55,104 nt of DNA from an uncultured Treponema sp. (GTDB lineage Bacteria > Spirochaetota > Spirochaetia > Treponematales > Treponemataceae), in NCBI GenBank assembly GCA_947178095.1, contig CAMWWZ010000006.1:1-55104 (forward strand), read 5' to 3'. The stretch's first letter is position 1. Each line of letters begins with the position of its first letter. The notes under the pieces were generated by a model. It ran no database searches, had not been told where the DNA came from, and was given only the letters and a program-made list of their open reading frames with translations. Of this stretch, positions 1 through 11,393 are shown piece by piece. The position numbers and the translations under genes were made by a program.

Positions 1-68
1 ATTTTAGCACAAGTCAAATGTCCGCGCAAAACTCGCGACCGCTTTAAATGAAAAAATTTTCGCGCGAA

Positions 69-641
69 TCAGTTTCCGCAATTTCCGCAGCCGCCGCCAC
101 ATCCGCCCGCGCAGCCTTCACCTTCGCCGCAACTTCCTCCACAGCCGCCTCCGCACGAACAACCGCCGCATCCGCCAAGATAAACTGTGCCGGCTTCGAT
201 TTGTTCCGCGCTCGCATCGGAAACGGATTTCACTTCCACGTCGAAATAAAGCGTCTTGCCCGCAAGCTCGTGGTTTCCATCAATCGTGATTTTGTCGTCG
301 GAAATTTTTGAAACGCGAACCATCACAGGTCCGCCGTTTGATTGCGCGTAAAATTGCATTCCGACTTTTATTTCGCCAGACACGTCAAATTGTGCGCGAG
401 GCACTTCGACTATTAACTGCGGATTCAATTCGCCGTAGCCTTCCGAAGGCGGAACGACCGCGCTGAATTTTTCGCCAGGATTTTTTCCTTCCAAAATTTT
501 CTCAAGCCCCGGAATCAAATTTCCGTGACCGTGCAAATATTCAAGCGGGCTTCCGGAATTCGCCGAAGAATCGATGACATTTCCAGCCTCGTCCTTTAGC
601 GAATATTCAATGGCGACAACTTTGTCCTTTTCAACTTTCAT
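69..641 (-). CDS. slyD: FKBP-type peptidyl-prolyl isomerase, SlyD-like, with Cys/Gly-rich C-terminal tail
   Basis: MKVEKDKVVAIEYSLKDEAGNVIDSS...LEYLHGHGNLIPGLEKILEGKNPGEKF is the SlyD/FKBP signature; the C-terminus is CGGCSCGGGCGGSCGEGEGCAGGCGGGCGNCGN. Confidence 0.9.
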   Translation of the reverse strand: MKVEKDKVVAIEYSLKDEAGNVIDSSANSGSPLEYLHGHGNLIPGLEKILEGKNPGEKFSAVVPPSEGYGELNPQLIVEVPRAQFDVSGEIKVGMQFYAQSNGGPVMVRVSKISDDKITIDGNHELAGKTLYFDVEVKSVSDASAEQIEAGTVYLGGCGGCSCGGGCGGSCGEGEGCAGGCGGGCGNCGN

Positions 642-712
642 TTAAAAATCCTTTTAATTCAAAATTCAATTGAGAGTCATTTTAAATTGAATCCCAATTC
701 CGCACCAAACAT

Positions 713-967
713 TTAAAATTCGTAGTCGGGCATCGGCGTGTCGTTCACGACTTCGCTCACTTCCGGACAAGCATCCTTCAAATATTGCTCCACGCCCATT
801 TTCAGCGTCATTGTCGCCATCGGGCACGAGCCGCACGCGCCGAGCAATTTTAGGTGGACGCGCTTTTCATCATCGATTGAAATGAATTCCATATCGCCGC
901 CATCCGCCTGCAATTGCGGTCGGAACGCTTCCAACGCTTCCTTCACTTTCGCTTCAAGTTCTTCCAT
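713..967 (-). CDS. NifU C-terminal domain protein (Fe-S scaffold)
   Basis: LQADGGDMEFISIDDEKRVHLKLLGACGSCPMATMTLKMGVEQYLK contains the CxxC of NifU-like domains. Confidence 0.9.
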   Translation of the reverse strand: MEELEAKVKEALEAFRPQLQADGGDMEFISIDDEKRVHLKLLGACGSCPMATMTLKMGVEQYLKDACPEVSEVVNDTPMPDYEF

Positions 968-1065
968 AAAAATCTCCTAATATAAAGATACTAAAAATTC
1001 ACAAAAAATGAAATTCATTTTCATTTAAATTTTCGCAAAAAATTTTGAAAACGAATTGCAAACAT

Positions 1066-2793
1066 TTATCCCAACTTTTCGAGTTTTCTGTGCAATTCAA
1101 AAATGCGCGTGTGAACGTAATGGTCGAGCGTGGTCTTTTCGGCGACGCCAAGAATTTCGCCTTCGTCGCTGACAATCGGAATTGCTTCCGTGTCATATTC
1201 ATCGAACATTTTGTAGGCATCGGGCAAACTGTCTTCGGGCGAGCAAGTGACGAACGGAGAATCCATTATGTCCATTGCCAAAATGCTTTCCGCCATTTCG
1301 CCGATTTGCAGAGTCTCCTTTATGTGCTCGAGCGAAATCACGCCGACCAAATTTCCTTCAACAGATTTCACGACGTAATTCAAATTATTGTGGCGGCTGA
1401 ACGAATCCAAAATCGAGCTGATTGTGTCCGTTTCCAAAACAATTGCCGGAGATGCCGCGCTGCAAATTTTTTCCGTGCCCCAAGTCACGTCCTTCAATTT
1501 GGAATTTTTCTTGATGTCGTCTTCCGTAACATTGAGTCCAACTTCGCCCGCTTTTGTAACGCCGTATTTTACGAAAATCGGGCCCGCGAGCTGAACGATA
1601 AAAGTCGTCGCCGTGATTATCAAAAGAATTTGCGGACCCACCGAATTTGGAAAATCGTTGCCCGCCGCAATCGAAAGTCCAATCGCCACGCCCGCCTGAG
1701 AAAGCAGGCAGAACGGCAAATATTTTCGCACGGTTTCCGGAGCCTTCGTAATGAGTGCGCCCAGCATCGAGCCGAGAGCCTTTCCGAAAGTTCTGCCGAG
1801 AACATAAATTATCGCGAGCAATCCTAAATACGGCGTGATGATCCAAATGTCAAGCTTCGCGCCGACGAGCACAAAAAACAAAACGTAAACTGGCGGCGTG
1901 AATTTTTCCACGAGCTTAAAAACAGGCAGAGTTTTTTTCGGCGCGAAATTCACCATGAAAAATCCGAGCGACATCGCGCAAAGAATATTGTCCAAATTCA
2001 GCGCCATCGAAATTCCCGTGCACAAAAAAAGGCTTCCCAAAGCGAACGAAAGAATTCTTCCTTCCTCGGTCATTATGTTGCGAATTATCGTTCCCAAAAT
2101 AATTCCGAAAATTCCGCCAAGCAAAATCGAGCCGAAAATTTCTTTCGCAATCATCAGCAATTGAAATCCGAACGAAACTGAATTGCCGTCCAAAAGCGGC
2201 GCGGAAATCGTGTTTGCCACGGCGTACAAAATCAGCGCGACGGCATCGTCCATCGCGACAATTCCGTAAACGATCGTCGTGAGCGGACCGCGCGTTCGGT
2301 ATTCCGCCAAAACGTCGGTGGTGGCGGCGGGAGCGGTGGCAGAACAAATCGCGCCCAAAATCAATCCGAGCGAAATCGCCAAATTCAAATTTTTCGTGAC
2401 GGCGAGCGTGACTGCGAAAATTATTCCGCCCACGATAAAAAACGGCGTGATTGCTTCAAACAAAAGAATGCCCACAAATTGCTTTCCGTATTTTTTTACG
2501 ACATTCAACTTGAGTTCGCCGCCGACCAAAAATCCAATCATCGAAAGCGCGACTGTGCTTATTGGATTCAACGCCTCAATCGTATTTTTTCCCAAAATCT
2601 GCAAGCCGGAAGATCCGATGACAATTCCGATGACGATGTAGCCGACGACTTGCGGAATTTTCAATTTTTTGAAAATGCGTCCGCCAAGCGCACCAAAAAA
2701 CATAACGATGCCAAGCAACAAAACAAGCTGCGTCGCATGCAAATAATAAAAATGAAAAGTGCTCGGAAGCAATTGTGAAAAAGGATCGTCCAT
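1066..2793 (-). CDS. Cation:proton antiporter (Kef/CPA2 type) with C-terminal CBS domains
   Basis: Multi-pass membrane protein with FGALGGRIFKKLKIPQVVGYIVIGIVIGSSGLQ, followed by two CBS-like segments. Confidence 0.85.
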   Translation of the reverse strand: MDDPFSQLLPSTFHFYYLHATQLVLLLGIVMFFGALGGRIFKKLKIPQVVGYIVIGIVIGSSGLQILGKNTIEALNPISTVALSMIGFLVGGELKLNVVKKYGKQFVGILLFEAITPFFIVGGIIFAVTLAVTKNLNLAISLGLILGAICSATAPAATTDVLAEYRTRGPLTTIVYGIVAMDDAVALILYAVANTISAPLLDGNSVSFGFQLLMIAKEIFGSILLGGIFGIILGTIIRNIMTEEGRILSFALGSLFLCTGISMALNLDNILCAMSLGFFMVNFAPKKTLPVFKLVEKFTPPVYVLFFVLVGAKLDIWIITPYLGLLAIIYVLGRTFGKALGSMLGALITKAPETVRKYLPFCLLSQAGVAIGLSIAAGNDFPNSVGPQILLIITATTFIVQLAGPIFVKYGVTKAGEVGLNVTEDDIKKNSKLKDVTWGTEKICSAASPAIVLETDTISSILDSFSRHNNLNYVVKSVEGNLVGVISLEHIKETLQIGEMAESILAMDIMDSPFVTCSPEDSLPDAYKMFDEYDTEAIPIVSDEGEILGVAEKTTLDHYVHTRIFELHRKLEKLG

Positions 2794-2925
2794 AAATTTT
2801 TCCTAAAACGCGCGCACGAAATTGCGCGGCGATTAAAAGAATTATAGCGCAAAATTTATTTTATGAAAAGTGGCAATGAACAATTCGCGACGCTTATCTC
2901 AAATCAAAATATTTCGATGCACGAA

Positions 2926-5097
2926 TTACATCATTTCGCTGACTACGTCGCATGGATTCAAATTGTCGTACAACCATGCATACATGGCCGCCGCAGAAAT
3001 TACACGCCGACCATAATCGCGCGTTTCGGCAAAAGGCAGCGTTTCCAAAAATAAATCGCTCGAAATTTCTTCTTGCGCGTCGAACTGAATTTTCGAAGTG
3101 CGAATCCAGCGGCGTACATTCGTAAGGCCAGCATTGTAAGCAAAGAGAGCCAAGATTTTTGAATCATCCAAACGCGACATCATATTTGAAAGATAATATG
3201 TTCCAAACCTTATATTTGTAGCAGAATCATTCAAATCATAATTTTGCACTTTCAAGCGCGCCGCGCAATCTGCCGCCGTGCTTTCCATAAGCTGCGTCAA
3301 ACCGACCGCGCCAGCATGACTTTGCGCGCGCACTTCGAAAAAACTTTCTGTGCGAATGAGAGCGTACATAACATAATCTTCCATTTCAAATTCAGCGCAA
3401 GCGGCATCCACTTCTTTAGAAAAATCTTTTGGATAAAGAAGCAAAAAAACTTCGCGCGGAATTTTTCCTTTATGAACATTTACAGTTCGCGAAATCATTC
3501 TCAAACTTTTTGAATAACAATTGTTTTTGCCATCGTCAAGTTCGCGTAAAAAAGCGGAAAGTTTTGCCGCAGTTTCAATGTCAACAATGTATTTGTCCTG
3601 CTCAAAAAATCTCAGCCATTCATCGTAAATGTTTTCCCAAAAACCAAAATCGGCATAACCAAGCAAAAGTTTTCGCGCGGAAAGAATTTTTTCATCGGAA
3701 GATTTTTCTTCATCAATTTGATTTGATTCAAATTTATTTCCAAAAAACAAATCGTTGACTTGCTCCGTGGAAAATCCGAGTTGCTTTGCCGCCAAAAAAT
3801 TATAGTAAGCATAAGTGCCTGTCTGACATTCCGCCGCAATCTTGAACAACGTTTTAATTTGATCGTCATCACCTTCGACAAATTTTTCCTGAATCATACG
3901 CGCGGAAAGATATGCAAATTTTGAAACTGTAAACGGACTTGCATAATCTTTTATAATCGAATAAATTTCCGTGAAAGGTTTCCATTTTCCGGCGGAAAAC
4001 AAAAGCACGCAAAGTGAATCGAAAAAGTCATCGAAATAATCCGCATCGTTCCAAACCGAGCAATATTTTTTCAAACCTGCGATTGTTTCTTCGATCGAGA
4101 TTTTCAAGCAAGCCTGCAAATAATACCAAATCGCCTGATCATTCTCTCGTTCATCGGCGGCAAAAGGAATCGCCGCTTCAAATTGTTTGAGCGCGCGCCG
4201 CCTGTAATTATCGACTTTATTGTAAAGCAAACCCGAATAAATCAAAGAAAAATATTTCATCCTTGAATCGAGAAAATTGTCATCGGCGGCGAGGTCAACA
4301 AAAAAATCCGCATTGGCAATATTGTCTTTGCCGCCGTTTACGCAGGCTCGCCCGATATCCGCAATCAGTTGATATGTCAAAGGAACTGTTTTTCGCGCGA
4401 TTGTCAAATCGCGAATTTCATCAAGCATTTCGTATGCGGCATTGTAGTTGCCACGATAAAGCGCAACTCTGAATTGTTGCACGGAACTCAATGCGAGCGA
4501 AAATCCGGAAATTATTCCTTCCGCATTCGCATCGCCAAACAAAACTTCCTCGAGCTCATCGCGCGCGTTTTCCCTGTAAAAATTATAATGGTCGGAAGAA
4601 ATTCGCCTTTGCGTAAACCAATCATAAATCGTTTGTTCCAAGCGCGCGTCTTTTTTTCTTGCCATAAGATCGAGCCGCAATCTTACTAATTCGCCGCTCG
4701 CTTTCGACAAGTCAAGTCCTTCCGTCACGCCAAGGGCCATGTCGAATTCTTTTTCCTGAATGAAAATTTTGCATGCAAAAAGTTTCGCATCATCGTCATC
4801 GTATTTTTTCACAAAGTCCGAACAAAGCTTTATTTTTTCCTGAACATTTCCCAAAAGCACAAGTTGTTCGAAACTTTTTCGCGCCGGATAATACGAACCT
4901 TTTTGTGCGCAACGTGTAAATTTTTTTTTGGCTTTCTCAAAATCTTTTTGTCGCAAAGCATCCAAGCCGAAGAAATAATTTACGTCTTCTCCATATTTCA
5001 TTTCCAAAGAATTTTTGCTTTGCGTGCAACCAAATGAAAACGAGAAAATCAAAATTACAAAAATAAAACTCAGTTTTTTAAATCGACTGAACATCAT
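2926..5097 (-). CDS. Soluble lytic murein transglycosylase-like lipoprotein (SLT domain)
   Basis: Lipobox FSFGC; C-terminal ALIRTESFFEVRAQSHAGAVGLTQLMESTA...NIRFGTYYL SLT motif; TPR-like N-terminal part. Confidence 0.88.
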   Translation of the reverse strand: MMFSRFKKLSFIFVILIFSFSFGCTQSKNSLEMKYGEDVNYFFGLDALRQKDFEKAKKKFTRCAQKGSYYPARKSFEQLVLLGNVQEKIKLCSDFVKKYDDDDAKLFACKIFIQEKEFDMALGVTEGLDLSKASGELVRLRLDLMARKKDARLEQTIYDWFTQRRISSDHYNFYRENARDELEEVLFGDANAEGIISGFSLALSSVQQFRVALYRGNYNAAYEMLDEIRDLTIARKTVPLTYQLIADIGRACVNGGKDNIANADFFVDLAADDNFLDSRMKYFSLIYSGLLYNKVDNYRRRALKQFEAAIPFAADERENDQAIWYYLQACLKISIEETIAGLKKYCSVWNDADYFDDFFDSLCVLLFSAGKWKPFTEIYSIIKDYASPFTVSKFAYLSARMIQEKFVEGDDDQIKTLFKIAAECQTGTYAYYNFLAAKQLGFSTEQVNDLFFGNKFESNQIDEEKSSDEKILSARKLLLGYADFGFWENIYDEWLRFFEQDKYIVDIETAAKLSAFLRELDDGKNNCYSKSLRMISRTVNVHKGKIPREVFLLLYPKDFSKEVDAACAEFEMEDYVMYALIRTESFFEVRAQSHAGAVGLTQLMESTAADCAARLKVQNYDLNDSATNIRFGTYYLSNMMSRLDDSKILALFAYNAGLTNVRRWIRTSKIQFDAQEEISSDLFLETLPFAETRDYGRRVISAAAMYAWLYDNLNPCDVVSEMM

Positions 5098-6485
5098 TCT
5101 TCCGGTATCTTGATATAAGTTCCGGCGACAATATAGTTTGGATTTTTTATGTTATTGTACTTTGCGATTTTCGGATAAAGCCACGGATTTTTATAATATG
5201 TCGCCGACAAATCCCAAAGCGTATCGCCCCATTTTATCTTGTACAAAATTTCTTTCGTCTTGTGTTTGGGCTCTTCTCCATAAGGCAAATCAGGAACGAC
5301 AAGTTCCGCTTGCGGAATCACGACGACTTCGTCTTCTTTCGCGGCAGGCACGATTGGAACTTGGATTTCTTCAACTTTCGGAACGGCGGGCGGAGAAAGT
5401 TCCGTCACTTCCTGCACGGGCTCGACTTGCGCCTTTTCGTCTTGCGAGATAAGCAAATTAAATTTAGAAGGAATTATAAACAAAAGCGAAAGCACCGCGA
5501 GAATGCAAATCAATGCGCATACAAGGCAAATTATCATAGGCCATTTTTGAGTCTTTTCATTTTCATCGCTTTCATCTTCAAAAATTCCATCGTCGGAAAA
5601 AGGATCTTCAAGAGCGTCATCCGTCGAATTAAAATCAGGCAAATCGTCAAAGCTCGTGCCGCCATTTATGCTTTCGCCAAAATCTGGCATTTCAAAATCC
5701 GTATCGGAAAAGTCAAGCTCGTCGCCAGACGTTCCGAACGCTTCCTGTATTTCACTTTGCGGCAATTTGGAATCTTCTTCGTCAGCCGCTTCAGGAAAAA
5801 TATTTTCGTCAAAATCAGGTAAATCAAAATCTTGCAAGCTGGAATCCTGCGCAGAATTTTCGTCGATGTCCGGCAGCGGCTCTTCGTCCAGCGAAGAAAT
5901 GTCGTCACTCGCAGCCGCTTCTTCAATCTGCGTTTCTTCGGGCAAAGAAAATTCCTCTTCTGCGGCGGGCGTTTCTTCAGGCATCGCCTCTTCGGGAAAA
6001 CTCAAATCTTCGGCCAACGCAGTTTCTTCCGAAAAATCCTCGTCGCTCGGCAAAGGCAAATTTTCCTCGGAAAGCGCGATGCCATCCGAGGCATTGATTT
6101 CTTCCGCCGCGTTGAGCAAGCCTTTTCCCGTGCCAGGATTTTTATCATTTCCGAGCATATCCGAAAGCAGCGTAACGGAAGTTTTCGCTTCCTTGCCAGT
6201 TTCAGAATCAACTAATTCGGCAGAAAGTTTACCTTCATCGTCAAGACCTAAACTCAGTTTTATCGTCGGTGCGCCGTTCGGCTGTTTTTTCAAATTGGAA
6301 ATTTTCAAAGTGTCAAGATATGTCGCATCTTGCATCGAAGAATTTTCACTGCTATATAAACCGACTTTGACGGTTGTCTGATTGTCTTTTACGGTCGTAA
6401 CATTCAATTCTTTTTTTGTCGCAGAGCCTTCTTCCATAATTGGATAAAAAGAACCATCAGCCAATTTTATGCCGATTTTTTTCAT
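5094..6485 (-). CDS. LysM domain membrane protein with long acidic linker
   Basis: C-terminal YKIKWGDTLWDLSATYYKNPWLYPKIAKYNNIKNPNYIVAGTYIKIP (LysM); single TM segment; overlaps the downstream SLT gene by 4 nt. Confidence 0.85.
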   Translation of the reverse strand: MKKIGIKLADGSFYPIMEEGSATKKELNVTTVKDNQTTVKVGLYSSENSSMQDATYLDTLKISNLKKQPNGAPTIKLSLGLDDEGKLSAELVDSETGKEAKTSVTLLSDMLGNDKNPGTGKGLLNAAEEINASDGIALSEENLPLPSDEDFSEETALAEDLSFPEEAMPEETPAAEEEFSLPEETQIEEAAASDDISSLDEEPLPDIDENSAQDSSLQDFDLPDFDENIFPEAADEEDSKLPQSEIQEAFGTSGDELDFSDTDFEMPDFGESINGGTSFDDLPDFNSTDDALEDPFSDDGIFEDESDENEKTQKWPMIICLVCALICILAVLSLLFIIPSKFNLLISQDEKAQVEPVQEVTELSPPAVPKVEEIQVPIVPAAKEDEVVVIPQAELVVPDLPYGEEPKHKTKEILYKIKWGDTLWDLSATYYKNPWLYPKIAKYNNIKNPNYIVAGTYIKIPEE

Positions 6486-6690
6486 AAAAACAATTTCTCC
6501 TTTTTTTGGAGCCCCTTACGGAAGCGAAACAGTGCAGAGGCTAGCCCCAGCGGAGGTAAAATTTTTCGTTCCGCAATGGAATGCCAAAAAACTCGCTCAT
6601 TGTACTTTTCCGCTCATTTTTTAAAGCCTCATAATGCACTATAATTATATCATAAATTTTCGGCAGTGTATAGGAAAAATCTGAATAAAA

Positions 6691-6724
6691 AAAACTGGCG
6701 GCACAAAATTCGCACCGCCAGTTT
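6691..6724. terminator. Intrinsic terminator-like hairpin after mglC
   Basis: AAAACTGGCGG ... CCGCCAGTTTT inverted repeat just past the mglC stop. Confidence 0.75.
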
Positions 6725-6743
6725 TCGCACCAATCAACAAATT

Positions 6744-8405
6744 TTATTTGCGCTTGAGATATTTGATGCTGTCGAGCGCGACGGCCGCGATGATAATCAA
6801 GCCTTTGATGACGAATTGCAAGTTCGTGTCAATCATCAAGAACGTGAGGCAATATGTCAAACTTGTGAAAATAATTACGCCCAAAGCCGCGCCGCTGATT
6901 TTTCCAATTCCGCCGTTGAACGAAATGCCGCCGACAACGCACGCCGCGATCGCGTCCATTTCAAAGCCTTGTCCTGTGCCCGCGCTGGCATTGGCGCGGA
7001 ATGCTTCCAAGAACGAGCCGCATCCGTAAAAAATTCCCGCCATTATGAAGACGCTCAACGTGGTCCAAAAAACGCTGATTCCGCTTACGCTCGCGGCTTC
7101 GGCGTTGCCGCCCACGGCGTACATGTTTTTTCCGAACGTCGTTTTGTTCCAAATGAACCATGCCACGATTACGGCAATTGCCGCAGGCACAATCAATTTC
7201 GGAACAGTGAGGCTTCCCAAAATCCAGCGTCCGCCGAGCAAATCTTTTATGCTTCCGTCAATCGAGCCGACCGGCGTTCCGGAAGTTCCGAAGAAAAGCA
7301 ATCCGTAAATTATCAATTGGGTTGACATCGTTGAAATGAACGGATGGATTTTCAATTTAGCGGAAAAGAATCCTGCGAACGCGCTGAACATCGTGCAAAG
7401 CACAATCGAAAGCAAAAGCGCGATCACGAGCCTTGCGCCCATCGGAAGCGCGGTAAAATCCCACGGTCCCAAATTGAAGAACGTAACGATGTTCGTTCCA
7501 GGATGCAAAATCAAACCTGTCGTAACCGCGCCGAGCGCGACCATTCGTCCCACGCTCAAATCCGTTCCGGCAAGCAAAATAAGTCCCGCCACGCCGAGCG
7601 CGTAGAACATTCGCGTCGAAGACTGCTCGAGGATTACCAAAATATTCTGCAAAGTCAAAAGCGCGCCTTGCCCCGAAAGCGGCGCGATTATTATGCACGC
7701 AATGAAGAAAATGCAAATCGCGATGTAAAGTCCATTGTCCAGGAAAAATTTCGAAGCCTTGAAATTATAGACATAATTTTTCCACGCCAACTTGCGATTT
7801 TCCATGAAATCAGTTTTTCCGTTGCGCAAAGAACGGTTTTCCTGAATATGGTCGGTGAACGCCTGCTTTTTCGCGTCCTTGCATCGATCAATCGTAGTTT
7901 GCGCGCGATTCTTCGCATCGAACAAAGCGGACTTGAGTTCGTATTTCGCGGTTTCCTTGTCCACATCAGTTTGGGCGGAAGCGATTCGCGCCACGCCGTC
8001 CGCTTTGATTTTCGCGATTTCCTTTTCAAGATTTGATTTTGTTTCTGCGATGATTTTGTCTTGCTCCGCGTCAACTTTGGCGATGTATTTTTCAGCCGCG
8101 GCGTTGGCATATTGAACGCCGATTTTCGAAAGTTCCGCGTCGGCAGCCTTGTTGTTCGCGGCGACAATTTTCGCCTTTTCAATTTGCGCGTTGTAGTCGG
8201 AAATCAATTTTTCCCGTTCGTCGGCGGAAATCATTTTGTTCTTTTTCGCAATCGCAATTTCCTGCTTCAAATCGGCGATTTTGTTCACGCCGTCGCGCCG
8301 AAGTTCGTCGAGCGTTTCGTGAAATTTTTTGAGCGTCTCGTTTTCGGCAAGCGGCGCGTCGGACGGCGCATTTTGCGCAAGCGTTTTCAATTCATCAATA
8401 TTCAT
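6744..8405 (-). CDS. mglC: Galactose/methyl-galactoside-type ABC transporter permease with long N-terminal coiled-coil
   Basis: C-terminal BPD_transp_2 permease (LAGTDLSVGRMVALGAV...GGISFNGGIGKISGAALGV), adjacent to mglA and mglB; first ~200 aa are charged coiled-coil. Confidence 0.88.
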   Translation of the reverse strand: MNIDELKTLAQNAPSDAPLAENETLKKFHETLDELRRDGVNKIADLKQEIAIAKKNKMISADEREKLISDYNAQIEKAKIVAANNKAADAELSKIGVQYANAAAEKYIAKVDAEQDKIIAETKSNLEKEIAKIKADGVARIASAQTDVDKETAKYELKSALFDAKNRAQTTIDRCKDAKKQAFTDHIQENRSLRNGKTDFMENRKLAWKNYVYNFKASKFFLDNGLYIAICIFFIACIIIAPLSGQGALLTLQNILVILEQSSTRMFYALGVAGLILLAGTDLSVGRMVALGAVTTGLILHPGTNIVTFFNLGPWDFTALPMGARLVIALLLSIVLCTMFSAFAGFFSAKLKIHPFISTMSTQLIIYGLLFFGTSGTPVGSIDGSIKDLLGGRWILGSLTVPKLIVPAAIAVIVAWFIWNKTTFGKNMYAVGGNAEAASVSGISVFWTTLSVFIMAGIFYGCGSFLEAFRANASAGTGQGFEMDAIAACVVGGISFNGGIGKISGAALGVIIFTSLTYCLTFLMIDTNLQFVIKGLIIIAAVALDSIKYLKRK

Positions 8406-8427
8406 ATTTATTTACCTCCGAATTTTC

Positions 8428-9921
8428 TTACAAATATTTTGCGGAAAGGCGAAGCAGTTCTTCCTGATTCGTTTGCTTCGTTTCCACGATTCCCGCAAGG
8501 CGATGATTCGACATCACGGCGATGCGATTCGTGATTCCCAAGATTTCGGGCATCTCGCTTGAAACAACGACAATCGTCTTTCCTTCTTTTGCCATCTGAA
8601 TTATGAGCTGATAAATTTCGTACTTCGCGCCCACGTCAATTCCGCGCGTCGGCTCGTCAAGCAGAAAAATATCAGGCTCGCGTTCCATCCATTTTCCGAT
8701 GATGACTTTTTGCTGATTGCCGCCCGAAAGCGACGTAATAAGCTCGTCGGCAGAAACGCATTTTGTGTGCATTCGGCGGATTTCGCGATTCGCGGCTTCC
8801 TGCAATTTTATTTCGGAAAGAACGCCGGCAGTTTTGTACGCATCAAGGTTTGTGATTGTCGTGTTGAATTCAATCGTCGCCTTGCCGAACATTCCGTTCA
8901 ATTTGCGCTCTTCCGTGACCATCGCGAAATTGTAGCTCATCGCTTCTTTGCTGGAATCGAATCGCAATTTTTTTCCTTGAACTATGATTTCGCCCGTGGC
9001 AATTGTTCGCGTTCCGAAAATCGATTCGAGCAATTCGCTGCGTCCCGCGCCAACCAATCCATAAAGCCCGAAAATTTCGCCTTTTTTCACTTTGAAAGAA
9101 ATGCCTTCCAAATGCGGCTCGTACTTCGTGGAAAGATTTTTGATTTCCAAATAATCTTCGCCGGGCGAATTGTCCACGTCGGGAAAACGCTTGTCGAGCG
9201 AGCGGCCGACCATTGCGGCGATGAGGCGATTCATGTCCGTTTCGCTGATGGCGGAAGTGAGCACCATGCTTCCGTCGCGCAAAACCGAAACTTCGTCGCA
9301 TATTTCAAAAATCTCGTCCATTTTGTGCGAAATGTAAACGAACGAAACGCCTTTTGACTTTAAATCATTTACGATAGAAAAAAGCTTTTTCACTTCCGGC
9401 TCGGTGAGCGAAGAAGTCGGCTCGTCAAGCACGATGAGTTTGGCATTATACGAAACGGCTTTCGCAATTTCCACCATTTGCCGCTGCGAAACGCTCATCG
9501 TGCGCATGACGGTGTTCGGATTCACGCTCATATTCAAGCTTGCGAAAAGCGCGGTCGCTTCCTTGAACATTTTCTGTTCATCAATCATTCCGAATTTTTT
9601 CGGATAGCGTCCCAAAAACAAATTGTCGGTGACGGTGCGATCCAAGCATTGATTCAATTCCTGATGAACCATAGCCACACCATTTTCAAGCGCCTCTTTC
9701 GGGCTTTTAAAATCAACAGGCTTTTCGTTGAGAGAAATCTGCCCTTCGTCCTTGCCGTAAATTCCAAAAAGGCATTTCATCATCGTGGATTTGCCGGCGC
9801 CATTTTCGCCCATCAAACCCATGACGCTGCCTTTTTTCACGGAAAGATTTATTCCGTTCAGAACTTTGTTCTTGGCAAAAGATTTGGACATATTCTTGAT
9901 TTCAAGAACAACATCGCTCAT
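8428..9921 (-). CDS. mglA: Sugar ABC transporter ATP-binding protein (duplicated ABC)
   Basis: GENGAGKSTMMKCLFG Walker A; LSGGNQQKVIIGKWM second-domain signature; FLLDEPTRGIDVGAK. Confidence 0.93.
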   Translation of the reverse strand: MSDVVLEIKNMSKSFAKNKVLNGINLSVKKGSVMGLMGENGAGKSTMMKCLFGIYGKDEGQISLNEKPVDFKSPKEALENGVAMVHQELNQCLDRTVTDNLFLGRYPKKFGMIDEQKMFKEATALFASLNMSVNPNTVMRTMSVSQRQMVEIAKAVSYNAKLIVLDEPTSSLTEPEVKKLFSIVNDLKSKGVSFVYISHKMDEIFEICDEVSVLRDGSMVLTSAISETDMNRLIAAMVGRSLDKRFPDVDNSPGEDYLEIKNLSTKYEPHLEGISFKVKKGEIFGLYGLVGAGRSELLESIFGTRTIATGEIIVQGKKLRFDSSKEAMSYNFAMVTEERKLNGMFGKATIEFNTTITNLDAYKTAGVLSEIKLQEAANREIRRMHTKCVSADELITSLSGGNQQKVIIGKWMEREPDIFLLDEPTRGIDVGAKYEIYQLIIQMAKEGKTIVVVSSEMPEILGITNRIAVMSNHRLAGIVETKQTNQEELLRLSAKYL

Positions 9922-10000
9922 AAATTTTCCTAGTTAAAATTATTGTTTTGTGGCAAACAATGCTTGCGCACAAAACTCGCGGATTTTTACTCGACTAAAA

Positions 10001-10021
10001 CCGGCGACATTTAGTCGCCGG
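10001..10021. terminator. Intercistronic hairpin between mglB and mglA
   Basis: CCGGCGAC-ATTTA-GTCGCCGG 8-bp perfect stem between the mglB stop (10030) and the mglA start (9921). Confidence 0.7.
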
Positions 10022-10029
10022 CTTTAAGT

Positions 10030-11229
<1,200 letters not shown>

Positions 11230-11393
11230 CTAATAAAAACAAGAGTTTTCGTATCTGAATTATAACATAGAAATTTTCAAAGTCAAGAAAATTCGTAAAA
11301 AAAAGAAAAAATTTATTTTTTAAATAAAACGCAGATTTTGGAAATAACGTCTGAATATCTTCCCAAAAATCAAATTTTAGTATATAATTTTAT

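Noticed and set aside
6500-6560. GGAGCCCCTTACGGAAGCGAAACAGTGCAGAGGCTAGCCCCAGCGGAGG leader upstream of the LysM gene as a structured RNA
   Set aside because: Some complementarity (GGAGCCCC / GGCTAGCCCC) but no convincing long stem; could be a dispersed repeat, and a genome-wide search would be needed.
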